Assembly: GCA_015183035.1 (NCBI GenBank)
Contig: JACZZP010000010.1
Location: forward strand, 124,001-188,000
Source of the DNA: Meloidogyne chitwoodi
Lineage: Eukaryota; Nematoda; Chromadorea; Rhabditida; Meloidogynidae
Direction: 5' to 3'
DNA: 64,000 bases
Below are positions 39,914 through 49,981 of this stretch, one piece after another (the first letter of the stretch is position 1; each line of letters starts with the position of its first letter). A program made the position numbers and the translations under genes. Under the pieces are notes generated by a model, which was not told the DNA's origin, did no database searches, and saw only the letters and a program-made list of their open reading frames with translations.

Positions 39914-40474
39914 TCTTTCTAATATAAGCTAAAGATGTTTAACTAAAAATAATAATTTAATTATTACTATTTTTATTTATATTTTTCTTCAAAAGAATAG
40001 TAAAACTTAAGTTAATTTGTCAGTAAGTATAAAAACAAGTTTATTTGTTTAAAACTTAAGTTTAATGTATAATTAATAAACTTAAATTTTTATTATTAAA
40101 TTAAATAAACCTTAATTCACTTGTTTATTATTTAATAAACTTAAGTTTACAAACTTATAGTATATTTAATTATTTAAAATATAACAAAACATATCATTTT
40201 TAAAATAAACATATAAGAATTATACATATATGTATATAACTTTACTACTTTTTAGTAAAAAATAACGAATGAGAGTAACCGAATAACGAGGATAGCTGTG
40301 CTTGGGAGAATAAAATCGATTTTTATATAGACATATACACACAAAATAATTTAATGTATTATAAAATAGCTAGGGAGTGTTAGAAGAAAGAAAAATGTTT
40401 TAAAAAAATAATTAAAAAATACAAGTCTGGGTTGATTTTATTATACTCTAATATACTATAATAACTGTTTTCAA

Positions 40475-40620
40475 CCATAACTTTTCTTATATTTTATATA
40501 AAATTATAAAAATTTAATATTTTATAGCAAAATTAATTCTCTTTCGAATGACACTAAAATATTATTTAAAAGTTAATTTGTTCTTGAGTTATAAGAATGG
40601 CTATGAAACGTCCTTTTAAT
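40475..40620. repeat. Inverted-repeat partner of 41250-41396
   Basis: About 145 bp matches the reverse complement of 41250-41396 with only a handful of differences, including GCAAAATTAATTCTCTTTCG and TTGTTCTTGAGTTATAAGAA. It lies just beyond the coiled-coil gene's stop codon and belongs to the palindromic repeat family. Together the two arms could make a long hairpin around the last exons of that gene. Confidence 0.75.
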
Positions 40621-40686
40621 TAATTGAAATTCTATCAAAAAGATATATTAAAAAAATAATTTAATTTAAATAAATTAGATTTAATT

Positions 40687-43470
40687 TCAAATAGCACCCT
40701 TTGCATATAATATAGTTAATTTATCATGTAAAATTTCCAATTCTTTTTGTAAAGCTTCAATTTGTTCTTCAAGATAGGAATCCAAATTTTTAATATTATT
40801 TTCTTTCACAAAGGGTAAACCTTTAAATTAATAAAAAATAAAATTTTTATAAATTTTATTAAAAAAATTAAATTAATCCAACTAGAAGCTTTTTCAAATG
40901 CAATTCTTTTTTCTCTTTATTCAAAAAAGCTCCTAGATGGAACAATTTATTTTTTTAAGAAAATTATTTTTTTTCAAATTTAAAATTAAACTAAACACAC
41001 ACCAAACAAATCCTCTCCTTTTAATTTATCCCCTTTTTCCAATTTTTCTGTTGTTTTAATTAATTGATTTATTTTTTCTCGGCATTCTGTTAAATTTTCC
41101 TTAGCTTTGATTAATTTATTATTCAAATTTTTATCATGATTAATTCCTTTTAATGAAGAACTTATGCCAGAACTACTATCTGTTGATGTTGAATAAATTT
41201 TTGGAGAAGGAAAATCGAGAAATGGAAAGACAACTGTAATTAGTAAATAAAAGGACGTTTCATCGTCATTCTTATAACTCAAGAACAAATTAACTTTTAA
41301 ATAATATTTTAGTGTCATTCGAAAGAGAATTAATTTTGCTATAAAATACTAAATTTTTATAATTTTATGTAAAATATAGGAAAAGTTATGATCAAAGAAC
41401 TAACAGTTGCTCGAAAATTTGGAGAGTTTGTGAATTTTTTGATAAGAACTTATAGCTTAATATAAACAAAATTATTATTTTTATCCTAGTTTGTAGCAAA
41501 TTTTATCCTCTTTTGAATGATATAATTATATTTTAAATAAGTAAATCAGTTCAAGAGTTATAATGGAATAACTTGCCTCACCTTGTTCTTCTCTATCCTT
41601 TCCCATAAAATTTGGTGTTAAATCTATTTTGCTTAATTCCAATTGAATTTCCAACTGTTTACAATTTTCTTCAGTATATTCATGTTCTTTAGACATTTTT
41701 TCTATTAAACAATTTAATTCTTTATTTTTTTTAATTAATTCAAGCCGTTCCCCTTCCCATTCTGCTTGCCTATTTTGATGACAGTTTTGTTCAAATTTTA
41801 ATTTATTTTGTAATTCTGATATTTTAGACATCTAAAAAAATATTTTAAAAAGCATATGTTTCGATTCCTCTCAACGAGCTGAATCGAATGATACCATTCT
41901 CATTATCCACAAATTTATTGGAACCGAGATATAGGCACTTGAAAATAGAAAAACCATAGGGGGGACCAAGCTCATTTAGGTGATTACCGAGGCTGCTCCA
42001 CATTTACCTCCTGTTTTATTAGTTATTTTAATGGATAAAAACTAAATCTTAGCTCATTTTAAAAAATTTTGAAAGGTGTGTCACATAACGAAAAAGTACC
42101 AAAATTTTTTTTTAAAATTAAAAAAAAATTAAAATTTTTACCAATTTTTCTCTCTCAGATTCCTTCAGTTCCTCTATATTATTTATTTTTTTATTATTTA
42201 ATTCTTTAATTAATTCAAAATCTACACTTTTCAATTTTCTTTTTAACCTTTTTATTTCTTCTTTATTTTCTTTTAATTCTTCATTTAATTTTTCAAAAAT
42301 TTTTTCATCACGGTTTTCTCTCTTTTTTAATTTATTTTTTATTTTATTAATTTCCAAATCTTTTAAATTTAATTGTTTGGCTAATGTAAATACTAATTGA
42401 GCTATTTGATTATTATTATTATTATTATTTTCTTCTTCTTCATTTATTAATATTCCACCGTATTGTTGTATTAATTTTTGGTCTATTAATTGCTGCCTAT
42501 GTGAAGGGGAATAATTAATTAGTGATTCTGATGGCTCTAAATTCGTTTAAAAATAAAAATTTTTTTGCAAGTCCGCAAAAATTTTGCGGAAAATTTTTGA
42601 CTAGCGGATTTTGAGAAAATTAACAAGTGAATAAATAATTGGTGCCGCCATTTCAGTGCCGGTATCGAAACGACCCTTCTCGGGAATTTTAAGGCGATGA
42701 CTATAAAGTTAAAAATCATAGAATGGATATTTCAACGTCGGCACCGAAATGGCCGGCACCGAAATGACCGTAGCAAATTTTTTCAAAATAATAATATTTT
42801 CAAAATTTCACCAATTTGTTTTTTAATTCTTCCAAAATAAGCTCTCTTTCCTTCTGCTATTAATTGCATTTCTGTGGGAAATAAATTAGTAGAAACATTA
42901 TTATAACATTCAAATAATCCATTACTACAACCAATAATTCCTTGGGTAGAAGATGAAGAAGAAGCGTTATTAGAATTACACAATTTTTTACAAAATGAAG
43001 AAGAATTTCTTTGTGTCGTTTCTAATGGTGTGTTTGTGTTTATTGAAGTATTTCTAAAACTTTAATTGAAAAAAATAATATTAAGTAGATTTTGTGGAGA
43101 CTCTGTTGAGTTAAAATTAAATAACTCAAGAATGGGTTAACCTTTTTTTAATATTTTGATGTCATTCGATAGAGAATTTAATTCTCTATCAAAAGACATC
43201 AAAATCTTAAAAAAATATTCATTCATTCTTGAGTTATAAGGCTTGCACTGAAACGTCCTCTTTCTAACTTTGTGACTGCAAAAGCATTTTTTCTTTGTTT
43301 AGCATTGAAAAATGTAGTTTTTTGGAGTTGTTCGCAAAGTTGGGAATCATAGGATGAGGATTGAGGTATAAATTCATTTTTTGAATTGGAAGAAGACTAA
43401 AAAATAAAAAATTAATTTAATTTATTAGGGCTTTTACCCCAACCTTTTTATTAAAGAAACGGCTTTTCAT
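40687..43470 (-). CDS. Coiled-coil protein of unknown function
   Basis: The start is MKSRFFNKK at 43470, with a short first exon. Then come a serine/asparagine-rich exon (about 43395-43265) and an exon with FPTEMQLIAEGKRAYFGRIKKQIG (about 43060-42810). Long coiled-coil exons follow at about 42535-42140 (KLKKRENRDEKIFEKLNEEL) and 41831 to about 41580. A mixed exon lies at about 41235-40990. The last exon ends GLPFVKENN...LYAKGAI near 40687. Heptad-like charged and leucine-rich stretches dominate. Several introns hold dispersed repeats: an inverted repeat at 42643-42770 and palindromic copies at 41250-41580 and 43131-43260. No catalytic domain is visible. It could be a cytoskeletal or vesicle-tethering adaptor, but that is only a guess; exon borders are approximate. 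Confidence 0.55.
41250..41580. repeat. Palindromic repeat inside the coiled-coil gene
   Basis: The first 145 bp are the reverse complement of 40475-40620. The remainder, to about 41580, carries the other half-arm (AGTTTGTAGCAAATTTTATC, then TTTTGAATGATATA). The repeat overlaps an intron and possibly the edge of the exon that starts near 41235. Confidence 0.65.
42643..42770. repeat. Inverted repeat with CCATTTCGGTGCCGG arms
   Basis: The left arm near 42643-42677 contains GCCATTTCAGTGCCGG. The right arm near 42739-42770 contains CGGCACCGAAATGGCCGGCA. The arms are reverse complements around a spacer of about 60 bp, and each is partly duplicated. The block is far richer in GC than its surroundings and sits in an intron of the coiled-coil gene. 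A possible relic (TTTTGGCGCTGAACCGGCCA) lies near 38716. A MITE or hairpin element is likely. Confidence 0.6.
43131..43260. repeat. Dispersed palindromic repeat, compact copy
   Basis: Two arms lie almost back to back: GTCATTCGATAGAGAATTTA then TTCTCTATCAAAAGACATCA. Outer blocks ACTCAAGAATG and CATTCTTGAGT are also reverse complements. It lies in an intron or at an exon edge of the coiled-coil gene. Confidence 0.7.
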
Positions 43471-44878
43471 GTAAAATAAAAATATTTTTTTAAAGTAAAA
43501 ATAAAAATTAAAGCAAATAAAAATCTAAATAAAGGAAGGAAAATTAAAAAAGTTAAAAAGAAAAAAATAATAATAATTCACGTGAAATAAATAATAATAA
43601 ATATAAATATCATCCCATTTAATTAATTAATTTTTTTTATTTTTTTAAAGAAGTCAGAGTTATTTTTTTTATTATCTTTATTTTGTATTTTTGAAATAAA
43701 ATAAATATTTTTTATTACTTATTTTTTATTTAAAATTATTTATAATTAAAAATCTGTATTTTCAATAAAAATTAATAAAAAAAAAGAAATAAAAATCTGA
43801 GAAACACAAATCTACTCTACATAAAATCCAATTTTATTTTATTTAAGTGCCGCGCTTTTAATAAAAGAAAAAAAATTATTTGGTCAAATTGAAAGGAGAA
43901 GAAGACGACAATTTATGGCAATGCCGTAGAAAGAAGGGAAGGGAAGAAAATAAAAATAAAAGAAAAAATAATAAAAAATGTTTTTAAAGGGTTTATTGCA
44001 AAAATTAGGTAAAAAATTAGAAAATTTTTTTTAATTTTAAAAATAGTAGAAAAAATTAAATTTTAGCCAAATTAAATTAATAAATTAATTTTAAAGAAAA
44101 TAAAAAAATATAATAATATATTTATTTAAATTCATTATATTCACACATTTATAAAAATAAAATAATATCTAATTTCTTATTTTTATTTTTATGTGGAAAA
44201 AAGGAAGGAAAGAATGACTTTTATTTTATAGCCAACTCAAAGGATAAAATATCCAATTATTCAAAACACCTAAATTTCAAAATACCAAATTCTCAAAATG
44301 CCCAAATTTAATAAAATCCTCCAAAAATTATTTTAAAATAGTGAAATACAAAATGTGTCAAAATGTTAAAAAATAATAATTTTCAAAATGTCAAATTTAA
44401 AAATACCAAATAATTTAAAAATTAATAAAATGAAATAAAAATTAATAAAATTATGTTTTAATAAATTAAAAAAATTTAAATTTGTAGTTAAATAATAAAT
44501 AAATTTACTAGAAAATGTAAAAACAGAGAAAAGTAATTTTATTTATTTTTTTCTTTTTTATTTTCTAATCCCGTTCTTGGGAAAGTTGAGAGCATATTTA
44601 TATTCTTCTTATTTTTATATATATTCTTGGATGGCTTAACTAAAGCTAATTTTAGTTTTGGCATATTTTATGTGTTTATTTATATGTTCTCTTTTTTCAA
44701 CTAAAATTTCTTTTTTTTTCCATCTTCATTTCGAATAAATCCAAAAGACCAACAAAAGTGATATTATTTAAATTAATATTTTTATTGGATTATTTTATAT
44801 TTAATAATTTTAATATTTTTATCTTATTTTATTTTTGTCTTATAAAATGTTAAATAATTATTAAAAAAGATAGTTATT
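43471..44878. other. 1.4-kb AT-rich intergenic region
   Basis: Between the coiled-coil gene start and the stomatin gene end. It consists mostly of A/T runs with no ORF of coding character. It presumably includes the coiled-coil promoter and the stomatin 3' end signals, but I cannot point to specific motifs. Confidence 0.45.
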
Positions 44879-46806
44879 TTAAATATTTCTTTCCCCAATT
44901 AACATCTTTTTATCTGCTGGTTTTGATCGTCGACTGAAACATTAATTAAAATTTTATTTAAAAGTTAATTAGGTAGGTTAATTTTGTATTTTTAAGTTTA
45001 TTTTACAATCTCAAGTTTATTTTTATATTTCTTTATACTTCCAAGTTTATTTTTATATTTTTAAGCATGTTTTTGTATTCAATATCTGTTATTCCAATTA
45101 ATTTTTAAAAATAAAAACAAACAATTTTGCAAGCCATCTAACAAGTTCAACAGGAATGGGCAAAACAATTGTTTGATTTTTTTCAGCACTAATAGTTTTT
45201 AATGTTTGTAACATTGCTAAATGTATAGCTGAGGGAGATTGTGAAATTAATTCTGCTGCTTGATATAATGCTCTAGATGATAATTCTTCTCCTTCTGCTG
45301 CTATTACTCTGGCACGTGCTTCGCGCGTTGCTTCTGCTTCGGCAGCCATCGCTCTCTATTAAATAAATTTAAAATCAGAATAATTTTAAAAACACCTGAA
45401 GTTGATAGGGTAAACGAACATCTTTAATCTCAACTCTTTCTACTTTCACACCCCTTAAAATATTTAAATAATAATTTTGAAATTAAAAATATTATTGCCA
45501 TGGATAAGTTGCTTCATCAAGGGTTTCCTAAAAGATATTTATAAATATTTTCAATATATTTTTTCTCTTATCTACTTGAATTTGAAGGCTTATTTGATCT
45601 CTATCACTAAAATAAAAATTTTTTAATAAAAATTTTTAATAAAAAATAATTACCTAAGCATTTCTGCCAAAGTTTTTGTTCCTAAAACATTTCTAAGTGT
45701 AGTTTGTGCTAACAGTTTAGTAGAACGACTAGAGTCTTCTACGTTAGTGACGGAAATTGTTGCATTAGATATTCGAAAATACACAACTACGTCAACCGCC
45801 ACTGTCACGGCATCTCTTGAGAGTATCTAAAGCCATAATAATTTCTTTAAATAAATAATTAATAAAACCTCTTGAGGTTGTACATCAAAAGTCAATACTC
45901 TAAGATCAACAATACGAAAATTATCAATACATGGGTTTATAATGAAAAGGCCTGAAAAAATTGGTAAAATTATAATTTTGGTAAAATTATTGTTCAACCT
46001 GGCCCTCTAGCCCCTCCTGGAATCAACCTTCCTAAGCGGAAAATAACTGCTCTTTCATATTCTTTTACAATTTTAATACAAAAGAAAACGGAAATTGGTG
46101 CTGTCAGCAATATAAATAAAGTAGACATTATTGTAAGCATATAACCGCAAAAACCTAAGTTTCCAGTGACAGGCTCTTAATTATTGTATTATTAAAAACT
46201 TAAGAATACAACTTAAATGAGAAACTAAATAAAAAATAAACTTGAAAAATACAAAAATAAACTTGAAAAATAAACTTGAGATGTACAACTAAAAATTAAA
46301 TAAAGAAAAAACTCTAAAATAAATAAATAAACATCAAAACATTACGATCAGCAAAGAAAATAGCTTCATGAACGCCTGGATGTCTTGATGGCTGTGTTTT
46401 CCAACGAGCTACAGATGATTTATGAAGTAAAGGAGGAGGAGATGTTGCAGAATGATGTAATAGGGGGATTCTTTGATACATTCTTGAACTTGTAATATCT
46501 TTAAATGAATGGCGACGATAAAATAAAGAATGATGTTGTGATGATTTGGATTGGCTTTGCGCAACAGGATGCATTGGCAGATTGCCAAATGGCTCCCATT
46601 CTACTGAGGCTGCACCAAAAATCTAAAAAGTAAAGAGATTTCAATAATTAAAAAAATTATTTTAACAATTTTGGGTATTGTACATTTAAATTAGCTTGAT
46701 AATATTTCTTCAAAAATTCAATTAATTATTCCATGTTATAAGAAAATATAAGTATGTAAATAAATATATTACCATATCCTTATATCCTTTTAATCCTTTT
46801 AATGTA
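44879..46806 (-). CDS. Stomatin/prohibitin-family membrane protein
   Basis: Predicted monotopic membrane scaffold that oligomerises and tunes ion channels (C. elegans STO, UNC-1 and MEC-2 family). The membrane hairpin LTAPISVFFCIKIVKEYERAVIFRLGR lies near 46140-46030, followed by the SPFH core: FDVQPQE, SRDAVTVAVDVVVYFRISNA, LLAQTTLRNVLGT. The coiled-coil AMAAEAEATREARARVIAAEGEE lies near 45345, then TISAEKNQTIVLPIPVEL. A last small exon at about 44932-44879 reads in frame as RRSKPADKKMLIGERNI and stop. The N-terminal exon (about 46620-46340) is long and serine/histidine-rich. A further upstream exon near 46806-46771 (HTLKGLKGYKDM) fits in frame but has no start codon, so the first exon is unresolved. 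The intron at 45454-45498 needs a GC donor. Which STO-type paralogue it is remains open. Confidence 0.85.
45454..45498 (-). other. GC-AG intron in the stomatin gene
   Basis: Joining TYPWG to VKVERVEIKDVRLP, as all stomatins require, uses donor CCATG|GCAATA and acceptor TTTAAG. The intron is 45 bp, a multiple of three, but contains an in-frame stop, so it must be removed. Confidence 0.6.
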
Positions 46807-47835
46807 TGCTACAACAAAATATTTTTAGACGTTATTCCTTAAAAAACTTGAATTTTAGATTACATAATTCGAGATTGTAAAAATAATTTAAACTACAAAA
46901 TAAACGAAATTACAAAAATAAACTTGAAATACAATAATACTTTTAAGTTGCAAAAATAAACTTTAAAATAACAATTTCACTATCTAAGCGCTAAACTTTA
47001 AGCAATACTTAATATTAAATAAAATAATAAAATGAAATTTACTCAACAATCACAATCTTGCATTTTCACACACTTACTACATTATATAATCAGCAAGTAA
47101 TGTCCGAGTAAATTTAATATAAAATTTAACGAGGCTATGGGAAACTCTTCTTCACATTTAATTTCCCATACATTACTTAAACTTATAAAACTTTATTTAT
47201 TGACAATTAGAGTCTCAATAATGATAAAACACAAAATTAAGAAAATTCTTGAATTTGATTATTAACCTAACTATTTTCAAAAAAATTTCTTATTTCATAT
47301 TAATAAAAAAGGGTATATAAAAATAGAAAAGACCTAAATAAGGGTTTTATATAAAGGAAATGCCTAAAAAAAGAAATTCTTTATTAAGTGAAGTGCAAGC
47401 TTATATACTTATTTCTTCTTCTATTCTTCACATAATAACCTCTCTGTTGAAACTTGTTTTGCCTTCTTCACATTTATTTTTCTTGCAATTTTGCCAATTT
47501 AGTTGGAGTAAAAGTGTATAGCTGTTGTTTCTTAATTAAGGTTGATTGAAAAATGAAGCAAAAAATAATAAAAAATCCTAAATGAAAAAGTACAAAAAAG
47601 ACACTTTTGGCCAATTTTAAATTTTTTTTATTAAAAAAAACAAAATAATAAATCTAAAAATTCTCTATTTTGGTCGGTTCATCGCTAGCCTTTTTAGTAT
47701 AATAAATACTGAAATACTAAATTATTAAATTTAATATAAAAAATTAAATTTTCAAAACAACAATTAATAATTATTTTATCTTTTATAATGATTATAATTT
47801 AATTTATAAAAATAATTAAATTCAAATAATTTATT
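46807..47835. other. 1-kb AT-rich region upstream of stomatin
   Basis: No coding feature is certain. The missing first exon of the stomatin gene should lie here. One candidate ATG near 47155 (MYGKLN, followed by a GTGAAG donor) was seen but could not be tied to the next exon. Confidence 0.35.
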
Positions 47836-48164
47836 TTAACAAGGCGGCAATTCATTTTGTTCAATAAGTTGTTCCCAAGTCTCTTGAGGGCAAGCATCCG
47901 GCTTTACTTCTGGTAAACAAAGACTCTACAAAAATATAAAATAAGGTAGTATATTCTGAAAGTAGCTTTTTAAACTTGATAAAAATTTTGTTTTATTTAA
48001 AAAGCTACTAGTTGGACTTAAAAAACCTGATGAATGCCTTCATCTTTTTCGCCGACACAATCCTTCCAGTTACAAAGCCCCAAATATTTTGGTGGAAGAG
48101 CACAGATAACGAAATTATCAATTAATAAAAAGCAGATAAAAATAGTAAAAAAAGGTCGAAGCAT
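47836..48164 (-). CDS. Small cysteine-rich secreted protein A
   Basis: Two exons encode 75 residues. Residues 1-22 form a clear signal peptide (MLRPFFTIFICFLLI...VICA). The mature part has five cysteines. Exon 2 reads SLCLPEVKPDACPQETWEQL and ends ELPPC. The intron is phase 0, just before the CLPE block, exactly as in the neighbouring gene at 48880-49290. The shared exon structure and the spaced pattern C-L-P-E...C...E...L...C indicate an old tandem duplication. Similar small secreted proteins of plant-parasitic nematodes can act as effectors, but nothing here proves that. I do not recognise a named family. Confidence 0.65.
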
Positions 48165-48879
48165 TTTTAAATTTATTTTTCTTGTTAAAAAAATTAAAAA
48201 TATTAAATTCCCTTAGGTATAAGAATAAAAATAAATAAATAATTACTATTTCCTTATCAGTTGTACAAATAAAAATAGAAATAAAAATATTTTTCTTAAA
48301 TAATAACTGCCTTTTTTAATATAACTTTTTGTTATCGTCAAAAATAAGAAGATATGTTTGAGTCCAAGTATAGATAACTTTAGGCCGTATATCTCGAAAA
48401 TGGCTGAATCAATTAAAATACTTTATATATCATTCGATAGAGAATTAAATTTGCTATAAAATGAAGTTAGAAAAATAATTTTATTTTAAAGGAAAAAAGA
48501 GTTTTGGTCAAAAAACTTTTAAAAACATTCTATATTTTCTCTTTTTCAAAACTATAAAAATATTAATTTAAAATTTTTTTATTAAGTCGTAAAATTTTAA
48601 ATAAACCAGTAAGACTCTAAAATCATTTTTTTAGAAAATGTGAAAATCAATATTTATTTATGACACGGCTGTGACAATTACTAGGAGGAAGGGTTAAATT
48701 ATAGTGGTCTTTTCAGTATTTACAAGTTATAAAATTAAAATAATTTTTTTCTTTTAATTTAAAATATATTTAAAAAATTAAACAAAATTTTTAAAATTTA
48801 TTTAATCGAAAGAATACACCATAGGCGTTTTAATTTATTTTTTATTTTATCAAAATCTCATTCCTTTTTTTAAATAATT
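48165..48879. other. Intergenic with one half palindromic repeat
   Basis: AT-rich spacer between the two small secreted-protein genes. A half copy of the dispersed palindromic repeat (CATTCGATAGAGAATTAAAT, TTGCTATAAAATG) begins near 48430. No other feature is seen. Confidence 0.5.
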
Positions 48880-49290
48880 TTAGAATTGAGTACAAAATGT
48901 TGCTTTTTTCTTCAAATTTGCATAGTCTTCTTCTGAACATTTTTCTGGGTTGTTTGTTTCCGGCAGGCATCGAACAGTAAAAGTTGGCTGTAAAAAATTA
49001 AAATTTATTAAAACTTTTTTTTTTGACTCAAATATATCTAAAATATGAAATTTTTAGTAAAAATAAAAAAGATGATTACCCCAAAAATTCTCCTAAAAAA
49101 ATTTTTAAAATAATTTACAAACCAATTCTTTCTTTTCTAAACAGGCACTTTCTGAAGCAGTCATGGGTATAGGTAAAACATTTTGCCCACCGATAGGAAA
49201 GGATTTCTCCTTGTTTTCATCTAATGTGTCTGCTCTAACGTAGCATGAATTTACTAGGATAATTAATAGAGTAAATTGTATAATGCTCAT
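48880..49290 (-). CDS. Small cysteine-rich secreted protein B
   Basis: Two exons encode about 90 residues. The signal peptide is MSIIQFTLLIILVNSCYVRA. Exon 1 ends SACLEKKEL at a phase-0 intron. Exon 2 reads PTFTVRCLPETNNPEKCSEE and ends FCTQF. The CLPE...C...E...L...C pattern and intron position match the neighbour at 47836-48164, so the two are probably diverged tandem paralogues. Lysine is common in the mature part. Function is unknown; secretion is predicted from the signal peptide only. Confidence 0.65.
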
Positions 49291-49981
49291 TATTTTTCGA
49301 AAACTTAAGTTTGTGATTAAACATATATATTTATTAAATATTTTAAGTTTGTAAAATAAACAAAATTATAAAATCAAGATTATGAATAATAATAAACTTG
49401 AATTATAAAGGAGACTAATTTTAAGTTTACAATTTGTAAAATAAATACAATAATAAATTTGAAAATACAAAAACAAACTTGAAAAATACAAATACAAAAA
49501 TAAACATGAAAAATACAAAAATAAACTTGTTTTTAAATTTATATTAAGGATTATATTTATTGAAGAAAAATTGCGTTTATAAAATAATTTTTAATAAAAA
49601 AGAGAAAATGCCGCTGAGCTATATAGAAATACAGGTACCTAACTATAAATACTAATGCTTCGTCTATTTATCCTTTATTTAAATGATTCATTTATTACTA
49701 TTTCTTTATTTATATAAGCTGAACAAACATTTACTATATTTCATTATTTTTTATTTTTATATTAATTCCTCTCAAATTAATTTCAATTTATTGAGTTACT
49801 CCGAATTTTATTAGTCACCCTTACTAATGATCACAAGTAAAAGTGCAGTTTAAAAATAATTGTTGACTTTTTAAAATTTAATTTTTTAGGATTAAGCTTA
49901 AATATTGTGAAATAGACAAATATAAGTATAAGAAAAAAATAGAAAAATAACAAAATAAACTTTAAAGATTCTTTTAAAAAA
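49291..49981. other. Intergenic, AAACTTGAAAAATACAAA-rich tract
   Basis: Contains short imperfect repeats of AATACAAAAATAAACTTGAA at about 49440-49530. No gene was found. Confidence 0.45.

Noticed and set aside
47836..49290. Kunitz or other protease-inhibitor domains in the two small secreted proteins
   Set aside because: Cysteine number and spacing do not fit Kunitz, Kazal or TIL patterns.
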